A stretch of 64,000 nt of DNA from Okapia johnstoni. Taxonomy: Eukaryota > Chordata > Mammalia > Artiodactyla > Giraffidae. The notes below the pieces were generated by a model. It saw only the letters and a program-made list of their open reading frames with translations. It did not search any database and was not told the origin of the DNA. How positions within the stretch are numbered: position 1 is the stretch's first letter; each line of letters opens with the position of its first letter. Position numbers and translations under genes: made by a program. Location: contig CM044312.1 in NCBI GenBank assembly GCA_024291935.2, forward strand, positions 74,109,001-74,173,000. Direction: 5' to 3'. This document shows positions 46,623-58,246 of the stretch, one piece after another.

Positions 46623-47120
46623 ATGGAATATCTTTTTCTATCCTTTCACTCTCCGTCTGTATGTGTCTCCAGATCTAAAGTGGGTCTCTTGCAGTCAGCA
46701 AATATATGGATCTTGTTTTTATATCCATTCAGTCAGTCTGTATCTTTTGGTTGGTGCATTTAATCTGTTTACATTTAAGGTAATTATTGATACATATGTT
46801 CCTAATGGCATTTTCTTGATTGTTTTAGGCTTGTTTTTGTAGGTCTTTCCTTTCTCTTGTGTTTACTGGCTATGTAAGTCCCTTTAGTATTTGTTGCAAG
46901 GCTGGTTTGGTGGCACTAAATTCTCTTAACTTCTGCTTGTCTATAAAACTTTTGATTTCTACCTCAGTTTTGAATGAGATCTTTGCTGGTATTGTAAACT
47001 TGGCTGTAGGTTTTTCACTTTCAGTACTTTAAATATATCCTGCCATTCCCTTCTGGCCTGCAGAGTTTCTGCTGAAAGATCTGCTGTTAATTGTATGGGT
47101 TTTCGCTTGTACATTATTTA

Positions 47121-47303
47121 TTACTTTTCCCTTGCTGCTTTTAAAATTCTTTCTTTGTGCTTAATATCTGTTAGCTTGATTAATATGTGTCTCAATGTGT
47201 TTCTTCTTGGGTTTATCCTGTAAGGGACTCTCTGTGCTTCTTGGACTTGATTGACTATTTCCTTTCCCATGTTTGAGAAGTTTTCAACTATAATTTCTTC
47301 CAA
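47121..47303 (-). pseudogene. L1 ORF1 fragment
   Basis: ORF1p is the L1 RNA-binding protein. The 61-codon frame includes VENFSNMGKEIVNQVQEAQR and YRINPRRNTLRHILIKL, the conserved start of the C-terminal RNA-binding domain with its Arg pair. Flanking ORF1 sequence is in other frames. Confidence 0.8.
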
Positions 47304-48390
47304 AATTTCTCAGTGCCTTTCTTTATTTCTTCTTCCCCTGGAACCACTATAACTTGAATGTTGGTGCATTTAATATTGTCCCAAAGTCTCTGAGGCTATC
47401 CTCAATTCTTTTCATTCTTTTCCCTTTATTCTGCTCTTCAGCAATTGTTTCCACCATTCTATCTTCCAGCTCATTATCCATTCCTCTGCCTCAGTTATTC
47501 TGCTATTGGTTCCTTCTAGAATATTTTTAATTTCAAAAATTATATTATTCATCTCCTCTTATTTATTTCTTCTGTGTCATTGGTGATTTTATTAGCTGTG
47601 TTAAGTGTTTCTTGCATTTTCTCCATTCTCTTTTCAAGACTTCAGGGCATCTTTACTATCAGTATTATGAATTCTCTTTCAGGAAGATTGCATATTTCTT
47701 CTTTGCTTACTTGGTCTTGTTAGTTTCTACCTTGCTCCTTTATTTGTGCTGTATTTTGCTGTCTTTTCATCATTTTTTTTCCCTAACTTGTTCTACTTGA
47801 GGTCTCCTTTTCCCAGGCTTTAGGGTTGCATTCCTTCTTCCTTTTGGTTTTTGCCCTAGGAGGGAAAGGTTGGTTGAGTGGTTCATGCTTATTTCTTGTT
47901 AGCGGTGACTTTTGTCTGTGTTCTGCTAAGCCCTGAGCTCGCAGGTTCTCTGGCCTCAGGAGCTGCCGGGTCCATCCCTCCTGGAGACTTCAGGCTTCAT
48001 TTGAACATTTCTTCCTCCAGATCCAGTCTGGAAACCTATGTGTCTGTTTTTATGACAAACTCATACTTTTTTTTTATTGCTGTAGCTTTGTGGTATAGTT
48101 TAAAATCAGGAAATGTGATACATCTAACTTTATTATTTTTTCTCAAGATTGATTTGGTGGTTCTAGTCTTTTGTGCTTCAAAACAAAGTATAGATTTTAT
48201 TTCTATTTCTGTGAAAAATGCCATTGGAATTTTGTTAGGGGTTACATTGAATCTTTAGATTGCATCTGTTCTTCAAACTTTCAGGTTACAGGTTTTTTAC
48301 CTCCTTGGTTACATTTAATCCTAACATTTTTTATTCCTTTTTAAAATTTATTTTATTAAAATACAGTTGATTTGTTGCCTTTCTTTTGTA

Positions 48391-48587
48391 GTTGCTGAGT
48401 CATGTGTCTCTTTTTTGACTAAATGGACTGTAGCCTGCCAGGCTCCTCTGTTCATGGGATTTTTCCAGACAAGAATACTGGAGTGCATTGCCATTTCCTT
48501 CTCCAGGGGTTCTTTCCCACCCAGGGATCAAACCCACAGTTCCTGCATTGTAGGCAGATCCTTTTCCACTAAGCTATCTGGGAAACC
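48391..48587 (-). mobile_element. Bov-tA SINE joined to a tRNA-Ser-headed insert
   Basis: Reversed Bov-tA from 'gttgctgagtcatgtgtctc' to the head 'aagctatctgggaaacc'. No private target duplication is visible: to its right (upstream on the minus strand) lie an A/C-rich run (T/G-rich on the minus strand) and the tRNA-Ser unit, to its left the L1 tail. Confidence 0.85.
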
Positions 48588-48740
48588 AAAACAAAAACAA
48601 AAAGATCCCATGCTGTTTGGAGTACAGTCTGCATGCTTGAGGCCTTTCAAACATTAAGAGCCAGGTGGAGATCAATCCAGTTTCTTTCTTTAGGGCAATA
48701 GCATTCTTTCCTAGCTGGCTATGTCTCAATAGGAAAGGTG

Positions 48741-48822
48741 TGTAGTCAGTAGGATTCGAACCTGTGCAAGGAAACCCCAATGGGTTTCTAATCCATAGCC
48801 TTAACCACTCAGCCATGGCTAC
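48741..48822 (-). tRNA. tRNA-Ser(AGA)-like sequence, probably a retroposed pseudogene
   Basis: The minus strand reads GTAGCCATGGCTGAGTGG at the 5' end, with an AGA anticodon in the loop TTAGAAA, a serine-type long variable arm (TTGGGGTTTCCTTGC) and GGTTCGAATCC in the T arm. Pol III A (TGGCTGAGTGG) and B boxes are intact. Differences from the tRNA-Ser(AGA) family as I recall it are mostly CpG-type transitions, and they break pairs in the acceptor, anticodon and T stems. No CCA is encoded. The first T run (TTTTT) is about 140 bases downstream, next to a Bov-tA. Confidence 0.85.
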
Positions 48823-49849
48823 TTAAATAGACATAGTTAACTTACAATGTGTTAATTTCTACTGTACAGCAAAGTAATTCAGTTATACATATGTATGTAT
48901 ATGCTCTCTTTCATATTTTGTATGGTTTGTCACAGGATACTGAATGTAGTTCCCATGCTGTGCAATAGGACATTGTTGTTTATCCATTCTATATATAATA
49001 GTTTGCATCTTCTAATCCCAAACTCCCAATCTCTCATCCACATCCTTTGCCCTTTAGCAACTACTAGTTTGTTCTTTATGTCTCTGAGTCTTTTTCTGTC
49101 TCATAAATAAGTTTATTTGTGTCATATTTTAGATTCCACATAGAAATAATATCATTCTTTTCCTGAGTTATTTCACTTAGTATAAAAATCTCTGGCTTTT
49201 ATTATGGTGAGATATGTTCCCTCAATAGCCACTTTAATAGATTTTATCATGAATGGATAAAATTGGACATTAAATTTTATCAAATGCTTTTTTCTGCACT
49301 ATTGAAATGATATTTTTTTTTGTCTTTCTCTCTGTTGATGTGATGTATCACATTGATTTCTTTATGTTGAACCATTCTGTGACCATAGCATGAATTCAAC
49401 TTGATGGTGGTGTATGATCTTTTCTGTGTGTTGCTGAATTTGGTTTGCTAGTATTTTACTGAGAATTTTTATATCTACACTTGTCAAAGAAATTGGCCTC
49501 TAATTTTCTTTTTTGGTAATGTCTTTGTCTGGTTTTGGTATCAGGTGATAATAGCTTCATAGAATGTCTTTGGGAGTGCCCTTTCCTCTTCAATCTTTGG
49601 AAGATTTTGAGAAGGATCAGTATATGTTCTTTTTGTAAGGTTGGTAGAATTCACCTGTGAAGCCATCTGGTACCGGATGCTTATTTTTATGGAGTTTTTC
49701 TCTTAAAAATACAGATTTCACTCCACTTCTAGTGATCAGTCTGTTCAAATTATCTATTTCTTCCTAATTCAGTTTTGGTGGACAGTATGTTTCTAGAAAT
49801 TTGTCCATTTCTTCTAGATTGTCAAATTTATTGGCATATAATTATTCAT

Positions 49850-50125
49850 GCTTCTGCTGCTGCTAAGTGGCTTCAGTCATGTCTGACTCTGTGCGACCCC
49901 ATAGATGGCAGCCCACCAGGCTCTCCCATCCCTGGAATTCTCCAGGCAAGAACGCTGGAGTGGGTTGCCATTTCCTTCTCCAATGCATGAAAGGGAAAAG
50001 GGAAAGTGAAGTCCCTCAGTCATGTCTGACTCTTAGCGACCCCATGGACTGCAGCCTACCAGACTTCTCCGTCCATGGGATTTTCCAGGCAAGAGTACTG
50101 GAGTGGGTTGCTAGTGCCTTCTCCA
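49850..50125 (-). mobile_element. BOV-A2 dimeric SINE
   Basis: Reversed dimer: (CTG)n at the left ('cttctgctgctgct'), two BovB-tail monomers and a linker 'gaaagggaaaagggaaagtg'. A perfect 12-base duplication ATAATTATTCAT lies at 49838-49849 and 50126-50137 in the host L1. Confidence 0.95.
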
Positions 50126-51243
50126 ATAATTATTCATAGTATTCTCTTATATTTTGTAATATTTCTGCAGTATCAGTTGTTACTTCTCATTTTTCATTTT
50201 ATTTGGGTCCTCTCTCTTTACTTCTTGATGACCCTGGCCAGAGGATTTCTTTCCCCTGGTCAAATTTCTTTCCCCTTTCAAAGAATCAGCTCTTGATTTT
50301 ATTGATTTTTTTTCTATTGTTTTGTGAATCTCTATTTTATATATTTCCTCTCTGATCTTTATTATTTTCTTCTCTCTGCTGACCTTAGGTTTTGTTCTTC
50401 TTTTTCTAATTCTTTTCAGTGATACGTTAGATTGTTTATTTGAGAGGGTTTTTTTTTATTTGCTTTATGAGAAGAGCATGTATAGCTATTACTTCACTGC
50501 ATTCCATAGATTTTATATGGTTATGTTTGTATTCTTTTTGATATAATTATAAATGGGATTAGTTTCTTTATTTATGTTACTTATACCTCATTGTTAGTGT
50601 ACAAAATGCAATAGATTTTTGTGTATTCACTTTTTTTTCTGACACCTTTACTAAATTTATTAGTTCTAACAGATTTTCAGTAGAGTTCTAAGGATTTTCA
50701 ATATGTAATACCTTGTCATCTGCAAAAAACTGACAGTTTTACTTCTATTATCATTTGGATGTATTTTAGTTTTTTATTTTGCCTAATTGCTCTGGCTAGG
50801 ATTTCTAGTACAATATTGAGTAAAGGCAGAAATGGTAAGGATCCCCGTCTTGTTGAGGATTTTAGAGGAAGAGCTTTCAGTTACCACCACTGAATATGAT
50901 GTTAGCCACAGGCTTGTCACATATGCTCTTTATTAGGTTGAGGTACATTACCTGTATGTTCACTTTATTGTAATTTTTTTTTAATCACAAATTGATATTG
51001 AATTAAGTCAAGTGCTTTGCATCTATTCAGATGATTATATAATTCTTACCCTTCAATTTCTTAATATTGTATATCACAGTAATTGATTATGAAAAATAAA
51101 CCATGCTTGCATTTCTGGAATGTATTATTCTCAGTAGTGTTATATGACCCTTTTAGATTATTATTAAACTTGGTTTGCTAATATTTTATTGAAAATATTT
51201 GCATCTGTGATCATTGGGCATATTAGCTTGTTATTTTCTCTTT

Positions 51244-54200
51244 TTAAATTTAATTTTTATTTGATATTATAGTGGATTTACAATGTTCTATTAGTTTCAG
51301 GTGCAAAGCAAAGTGATTCAGTTTTACATATGCATATATCCATTCTTTTTCAGATTATTTTCCCGTATAGATTATTAAAGAATATTGAATAGAGTTCCCT
51401 GTACTATGTAGTAGGTCCTTGTTGATTATTAATTATATATATAGTAATGAGTATATGTTAATCCCAACCTCAATTTACACCTCCCTCTACCTTTCCACAT
51501 TGGTGACCATAAGTTTATTGTCAAAGTCTATGAGTCTGCTTTGTAAATAAGCTCATTTATATCATGCTTTTTAGATTCCACATATAAATGAAATCATATG
51601 CTATTTGTCTCTGTCTGACATACTTCACTTATGATCATCTCTAGGTCCATGCATGTTTCTGCAAATGACATTATTGCATTCTATTTTATGGCTGAGTAAT
51701 ATTCCATTGTATATATGTATTACATCTCCTTTATCCACTCGTCTGGAGATGGACATTTAGGTTGATTCCATGTCTTAACTCTTAAAAATAGTGCTGCAAT
51801 GAACATTGAAATACATGTGCTCCTTTGAATCGTGGTTTCTTCCAGATATATGTCCAGGAAAGGAATTGCTGGATCAAATGGTAGCTTGATTTTTAGCTTT
51901 TTAAAAAATCCCCATGCTGTTCTCCATACTGGTTGTACCAATTTACATTCCTGCAAACAGTGTAGGAGGGTTTCCTTTTCTCTACCCACTTTACAACATT
52001 TATTATTTGTGAACGTATTGATGATGGTCTTATTTTTTAAACTGGAGAATAATTGCTTTACAATATTGTCTTGGTTTCTGCCATACATCAACATGATTCA
52101 GCCACAGGTATACACATGTCCCCTCCCTCCTGAACCCCCCCACCTATCTCCCACCTCATCCCACCCCATGTATATGAAATGTAGAAAGATGGTAATGATG
52201 AACCAATTTGCAGGGCAGCAATGGAGATGCAGACATAGAGAACAGACTTGCAAACACAGTGCGGGAAGAAGAGGGTGGGATAAATTGAGAATAGCATGGA
52301 AATATATACATTACTATACATAAAGTAGATAGCAAGTGGAAATTTGTTTTGTGACACAGGGAGTTCATTGAAGTCTTGATTTACATTTCTATAATAATTA
52401 GCAATGTTGAACATCTTTTCACATGATATTGGCCATCTATCTGCCTGTTTTCTAGTGGTTTTCTGGTAGCATCTTGAGGATTTTCTATTAATATGTACAG
52501 TCTCATGTCATCTGCAAACAGTGACAGTTTACTTCTTCATTTCTGATGGGGATTCCTTGCATTTCTTTTTCTTCTCTGATTGCCTTGCCTAGGACTTCAG
52601 AGAAGTTTAATAAAAGTTGTAGCGTGATCATCCTTGTCTTGTTCCTGATCTTAGAAGAAATGCTTTCAATTTTTCACCGCTGAGAATGATGTTTGCTGTG
52701 GGTTTGTCACATATGGCCTATGTTGTGTTGAAGAAGATCCTCTTTATGCACTTTCTGGAGAGTTTTTATCATAAATTGATGTCGAATTTTGTCAAAGCTT
52801 TCTCTGCATCTGTTGAGATGATCATATGGTTTTTATTCTTCAACTTGTTGATGTGGTGTATCATATGGCTTCATTTGGAGATACTGAAAAATCCTTACAA
52901 TCCTGGGATAAGTCCCACTTGATCAGAATGCATGATCCTTTTAATGTATAGTTGTATTCAATTTGCTAGCATTTTGTTGAGAATTTTTGCAACTCTGTTC
53001 ATCAGTGATATGAGCCTTTGATTTGTGTGTGTGTGGTATCTTTGTCTGCTTTTGAAATCAGGATGATGGTGGCCTCATAAGTTTGGAAGAGTTCCTTCTT
53101 CTATTTTTGAAAGAAGTGCAGAAGAATAGGTGTTAACTCTTTAAATGTTTGATAGAATTCAATTGTGAAGCCATGTAGTCCTAGACTTTTTTTGATAGAA
53201 ATTTTCAAATTGCACTTTCAATTTCAATACTTGTGATTGGTCTGTTCATATTTTCTTTTTCTTCTTGGTTTAGTCTTAGAAGTTTCCTCTTAGGTACCCC
53301 TCTAAGAATTTGTCCATTACTTCTAGATTATTCACTTTATTGGTATATAGTTGCTCATAGAAGCCTTGTGATCTTTTGTATTTCTGTGGTGTCTATTTTA
53401 ACATCTTTTTCATTTCCAATTTTACTTATTTGAGCTTTTTTTAATCCTTTTTTTCTCTAACGAATATAGCTAAAGCTTTATCAAGTTAGTTCATCTTTTC
53501 AAAGAACCAGCTTTTAGTTTCACTGATCTTTCCTATTGTTTTCTTAGTCTCTATTTCATTTATTTCAGTTTTGATCTTTGTGATTTATTTCCTTCTAGTA
53601 ACTTTTGGTTTTGTTTGTTCTTCCTTTGGTTGCTCTAGGTGTAAGAGTAGGTGAATTATTTGAGATTTTCCTTGTTTCCTGAGGAAACATTGTATTGCTA
53701 TGAACTTTCCTTTTACAACTGCTTTTGCTGTGTCCCATATGCTGTGGATTGTCATGCTTTCATTTTCATTTGTCCCTAGGTAATTTTTATTTCCTCTTTG
53801 ATTTCTTCAATGATCAATTAGTAATGTATTGTTTAGCCTCCATATGTTTGTGTTTTGTTGATTTCTAATCTCATAATGTTGTAGTCAGAGAAGATGCTTA
53901 ATATGATAAATATCCTGAGATCTGTTTTGCGGCCCAGCTTATGATCTATCTTGGAGAATGTATATTCCACTGGTTTTGGATGGAATGCTGTATAAATATC
54001 AGTTAAACCCCCTGGAACTAATGTGTCTTTTAAGGCCTTTGTTTCCTTATTGATTGTCTGTCTGCATGATCTGTCCATTGATGAAAGTGGGGTGTTAAAT
54101 TTATCTACTATTATTGTGTTACTGTCAATTTTTCCTTTTATGGCTGTTAACATTTGCCTTATATATTAGGGTGCTCCTACCTTGGGTGCATATATATATT

Positions 54201-56150
54201 TAAGATTGTTTTCTCTTCTTGGATTGATCCCTTGATAATTATGTGGTAACTGTATTTTGTCTAATCTGAGTATTGCTACTCCAGCTTTCTTTTGATGTTA
54301 CTTGCATAGAATAACTTTTTCCATCCCCTCACTTTCAGTCTATATATATCCCTAAATCTGAAGTGGGTCTCTTGTAGGCTGCATATATGCAGGTCTTATT
54401 TTCATATCCATTCAGCCAATTTCTGTCTTTTGGTTAAAGCATTCAATTAATTTACATTTAAGGTAATTATCAATATGTACGTACATATTTCCATTTTTTT
54501 AATTGTTTTGGATTTGTTTTTGTAAGTCTTTTTTCTTCTTTCCTCTTTTGTTCTCTTCTCCTGTGATTTGATCACTAACTTTAGTGTTGTTTGGATTGCT
54601 CTTCTTTTTTTGTGTATCTACTGTTGACTTGCAATTTGCATTTACCATGATGCTCTGATATAGCACTCTATAAGTATACATTGTTCTAAGTTCCTGGTTT
54701 CTTAATTTCAAAATGCATTTCCAATATTGTACGTTAGAAATTCCTCTTTTTCTCACCATGGCTGATTTGGTATCATACTTGTATGTGGATGATTACCTTC
54801 CTTTACTGTATGTTTGGTTTTACTGGTGAGCTTTTCCATTGATAATTTTCTTGTTTATAGTTGTGGTCATTTATTTTTCATCTAGTGAAGTTCCTTTAAC
54901 ACTTGTAAAGCTGGTTTGGTGGTGTTGAATTCACTTAGCTTTTATTTGTCTGTAAAGCTTATGATTTCTCTCTCAAAACTGCAAAAGCCTTGCTGAGAAG
55001 AATATTCTTGGTTGTAGGTTCTTCCCTTCTATCACTTTAAATACATCATGCCACTTCCTTCTGGCCTGTAGAATGTCTACTGGAAAATCAGCTGATGACG
55101 TTATGGGGATTTTCTTGTAGGTTATTTGTTCCTTTTCCTTTGTTGCTTTTAATATTTTCTATTTGTCTTTAATTTTCCTCAATTTTATTAATATATGTCT
55201 TTGTGTGCTGTTCCTTGGATTTATCCTGTATGGGACTGCTGAGCTTCTTTGACTTGAATGAATGTGTTTCTTTTCCATGTTAGGGAAGTCTTCAAATATT
55301 TTCTCAGGCCTTTTTCTTTTTTCTTCTTCTAGGATCGCTATAATGTGAATGCTGATGCATTGAATGTTGTCCCAGAGTTCTCTGAGACTGTCTTAATTTC
55401 TTTTCATTCTTTTTTCTTTGCTCTGCAGGAACGATTTCCATAATTCTGTCTTCCAGCTCACTTATCCATTTTTCTGCCTCCTTTATTCTGTTGATTCCTT
55501 CTAGGATTTTTTTATTTCAGTTATTGTATTATTCATCTCTGTTTGTTCTTTAGTTCTTTAAAGTTCCTAGCTTTTTAATAAACATTCTTTTTCCTCTTGG
55601 TCTAGGCCACCAGCTTTCTTCTAAGATCTTGGTTCATCTCTATTGTCATTACCATGGATTTGTTTCGGGTAGACTGCATATCTTCACTTCACATTGTTGT
55701 TTTTCTTGGGTTTTATCTTATTCCTTGTTTGGAGTATAGTTTTCTGTCTTCTCCTTTTGTCTAACATTCTGTGTTTGTGGTCTCTGTTCCTCAGGCTGCA
55801 GGATTGTAAACCTTCTGGGGTCTGATGTCTACCTGACAGGTGAAGTTGGCCCAAGGGCTTGTGCAGGCCTTCTGATGGGAGGGACTGGTTCTTGCCCACT
55901 GGTGTGTAGTAGGTTTTCTCCCTAGGTGGGCAGGGCCATGTAAAGTGTTTGTTTAAAAGCAGTTGTAGGGTCAGCTTGACTTTAGGCAGCCTGTGTGCTG
56001 ATGGGTGGGACTGTGTTTTCAATTGTTTGGTTGTTTGGCCTGAGGCATTCCAGCCCTGAAAACTGCAGGCTGTTGGGTGGGGCCAGGTCTGGTGCCAAAA
56101 TGGCTGCCTCTGGCAGAACTCACATGGATGTGTTCTAAGCTTTTTTAAGT
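51244..56150 (-). mobile_element. L1 (number 4), long copy reaching 5' sequence
   Basis: Antisense order is complete: 3'UTR from 51244 ('tttacaatgttctattagtt'), ORF2 C-terminal, reverse transcriptase, endonuclease ('ttgggtgcatatatat'), ORF1 region (54400-55700) and GC-richer 5' sequence to about 56150 ('aactgcaggctgttgggtgg'). A frame at 53833-54153 reads SNTIIVDKFNTPL where the active nuclease has GDFNTPL, so a catalytic position is altered. L1 number 5 is inserted at 52031-52366. Length without it is about 4.6 kb. Confidence 0.78.
52031..52366 (-). mobile_element. L1_BT 3' end with 5' inversion (number 5)
   Basis: 52031 to about 52169 is antisense ruminant L1 3' end ('aattgctttacaatattgtc', 'catacatcaacatgattcag', 'cccacctcatcccacccc'). 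From about 52170 to 52366 the strand flips to sense ('agaaagatggtaatgatgaa', 'gggtgggataaattgagaat', 'tagatagcaagtggaaattt'). In an intact element the flipped part lies directly upstream of the other. Confidence 0.82.
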
Positions 56151-56167
56151 TCTAACCTTCTTGAAGA

Positions 56168-56690
56168 CATCTCTAGTATTCTTTGGAACTCCATTCAAAT
56201 GGGTTTTTATTTTCTCCTTCCCTTTCCCTTCTTTCCTCAGTTATTTGTATGAAGAGGGTGTTTGCTGTGACCAGTGCATTCTCTTGGCAAAACTCTGTTA
56301 ACCTGTCCCCCGCTTCATTTTGTACACCAAGGCCAAATTTGCCTGTTACTCCAGTATTTCTTGACTTCCTGCTTTTCCCAGTCTCCTATAATGAAAAGGA
56401 CATCTCTTTTGGGTGTTAGTTCTAGAAAATCTTGTAGGTCTTCATAGAACCATTCAACTTCAGCTTCTTCAGCATTGCTGGTTTGGGCATAGACTTGGAT
56501 TACTGTGATATTGGATGGTTTGCCTTGGAAACAATCACAAATCATTCTGTCATTTTTGAGATTGCACCCAAGAACTGCATTTCAGACTCTTTTGTTGACT
56601 GTGGTGGCTACTCCATTTCTTCTAGGTGATTCTTGCCCACAGTGGTAGATATAATGGTCATATGAGTTAAATTCACTCATTCCAGTCCAT
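56168..56690 (-). mobile_element. BovB endonuclease fragment with internal deletion
   Basis: Reversed BovB: 'ctctagtattctttggaact' (linker) to 'ctcagttatttgta' at 56249 is followed at once by 'gaagagggtgtttgctgtga', which lies about 400 bases away in the copy at the start of the window. The nuclease part encodes SNAEEAEVEWFYEDLQDFLE and DVLFIIGDWEKQEV: the expected GDWNAK is changed, so Asn is lost. Confidence 0.88.
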
Positions 56691-56878
56691 TTTAAGCCAA
56701 CTTTTTCACTCTCCTCTTTCACTTTCATCAAGAGGCTCTTTAGTTCTTCTTCACTTTCTGCCATAAGGGTGGTGTCATCTGCATATTTGAGGTTATTGAT
56801 ATTTCTCCTGACAATCTTGATTCCAGCTTGTGCCTCATGCAGTCCAGCATTTCTCATGATGTACTCTGCATATAAGTT
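56691..56878 (-). mobile_element. BovB reverse-transcriptase fragment, out of order
   Basis: The minus frame encodes MRNAGLHEAQAGIKIVRRNI and [20 protein letters not shown], then runs into the endonuclease piece at 56690. In an intact element the nuclease lies upstream of the RT, so the order is scrambled. Short homologies (TTTTA, TTA) sit at both junctions. Confidence 0.88.
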
Positions 56879-58246
56879 ATTTGGAAAACTCAGCAGTGGC
56901 CACAGGACTGGAAAAGGTCAGTTTTCATTCCAATCCCAAGAAATACAATGCCAAAAAATGTTTAAACTACCGCACAATTGCACTCATCTCACACACTAGC
57001 AAAGTAATGCTCAAAATTCTCAAAGCTAGGTTTCAACAGTATGTGAACTGTGAATTTCCAGATGTTCAAGCTGGATTTAGAAAAGGCAGAGGAACCAGAG
57101 ATCAAATTGCCAACATCTGCAGGATCATCAAAAAAGCAAGAGAGTTCCAGAAAAACATCTACTTCTGGTTGATTGACTACTCCAAAGCCTTTGAATGTTT
57201 TGATCACAACAAACTGGAAAATTCTTAAAGAGATGGGAATACTATACCACCTTACCTGACTTCTGAGAAACCTGTATGCAGGTCAAGAAGCAACAGTTAG
57301 AACTGGACATGGAACAACAGACTGGTTCCAAATAGGAAAAGAAGTACATGAAGGCTGTATATTGTCACCCTGCTTATATAAATTATATGCAGAGTACATC
57401 ATGTGAAATGCCAGGCTAGATGAAGCACAAGCTGGAATCAAGATTGCTGAAAGAAATATTAATAACCTCACATGCTCAGCTGACACCACCCTTATGGCAG
57501 AAAGTGAAGAACTAAAGAGCCTCTTGACGAAAGTGAAACAGGAGAGTGAAAACTTGGCTTAAAACTCAACATTGAGAAAACTAAGATCATGGCATCCAGT
57601 CCCATCACTTCATGACAAATAGATGGAGAAACAATGGAAAGTGACAGACTATTTTCTTGGGCTCCAAAATCACTGCAGATGGTGACTGCAGCCACGAAAT
57701 TAAAAGATGCTTGCTCCTTGGAAGAAAACCCATGACCAACCTAGATGGCATATTAAAAAGCAGAGACATCGCTTTGCCAACAAAGGTCCATCTAGTCAAA
57801 GGTATGGTTTTTCCAGTAGCCATGTATGAATGTGAGAGTTAGACTATAAAGAAAGCTGAGCATGGAAGAATTGATGCTTTTGAACTCGGGTGTTGGAGAA
57901 CTCTTGAGAGTCCCTTGGACTGCAAGGAGATCCAACCAGTCCATCCTAAAGGAGATCAATCCTGGGTGTTCTTTGGAAGGACTGATTTTGGAGCTGAAAC
58001 TCCAATACTTTGGCCACCTGATGCGAAGTGCTGACTCTTTTGAAAAGACCCTGATGCTGGGAAGACTGAAGGGAGGAGGAGAAGGGAATGACAGGGGATA
58101 AGATGGTTGAATGACATCACCGACTTGATAGACATGAGTTTGAACAAGCTCCAGGCATTGGTGAAAGACAGGGAAACCAGGCATAGTGCAGTCCGTGGGG
58201 TTGCAAAGAGTCAGAGACAACTGAGCAACTGAACTGAATTGAACTG
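56879..58246 (+). mobile_element. BovB 3' half in the opposite strand to its neighbours
   Basis: Sense BovB from just before the reverse transcriptase ('tttggaaaactcagcagtgg') to the tail ('aactgaactgaattgaactg'). The RT block FWLIDYSKAFECFDHNK is at 57160-57210 with the first catalytic Asp retained; later parts are broken by frameshifts and by a change of YADD ('catgctcagctgacacc'). It is complementary in part to 56691-56878. Confidence 0.9.

Larger units (their letters stand above)
42621..48034 (-). mobile_element. L1_BT-like L1 (number 2), nearly complete but broken
   Basis: It starts with a short T run and the ruminant L1 3'UTR ('tcatacatcagcaagaatca'), passes through ORF2 and ORF1, and ends near 48030 in GC-richer 5' sequence ('gagctgccgggtccatccct'). 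Flanks 'gctatgtct' (42612-42620) and 'ctatgtgtct' (about 48036-48045) fit a decayed duplication in L1 number 1. Inside are two BovB pieces and a Bov-tA. Net L1 length is about 4.8 kb, and frames are repeatedly interrupted. Confidence 0.8.
48339..50526 (-). mobile_element. L1 (number 3), internally deleted
   Basis: The 3'UTR begins near 48339 ('aaatttattttattaaaat') and, after the insert at 48376-48830, continues at 'gttaacttacaatgtgttaa'. At about 49198 the 3'UTR ('tataaaaatctctgg') joins mid-ORF2 ('attatggtgagatatgttcc'), so the ORF2 C-terminal part is deleted or two L1s abut. Flanks 'tattccttttt' (from 48331) and 'tattctttttg' (from 50530) may be its duplication in L1 number 1. Confidence 0.65.
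41315..51243 (-). mobile_element. Old L1 (number 1), host of the nest, in three pieces
   Basis: Piece A, 41315-42617, is antisense 3'UTR and ORF2 end ('ttaatggctaaataatattc', 'catccattgatagacacttg'), stopping at 'ctctattgagctatgtc'. Piece B, 48035-48338, resumes at 'attgctgtagctttgtggta' and stops at 'ctaacattttttattcc'. Piece C, 50527-51243, resumes at 'tattctttttgatataatta' and runs to 'gcatattagcttgttatttt'. The breakpoints join in consensus order, showing one L1 split by two younger ones and cut by a third. Confidence 0.78.

Noticed and set aside
48741..48822. Functional tRNA-Ser gene
   Set aside because: Stem mismatches in the acceptor, anticodon and T arms, no nearby terminator and location within an L1 tail favour a pseudogene.
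55684..56022. 112-codon minus-strand frame
   Set aside because: It falls in the 5' part of L1 number 4; only low-complexity Lys/Asn/Arg-rich sequence with no ORF1 motif.
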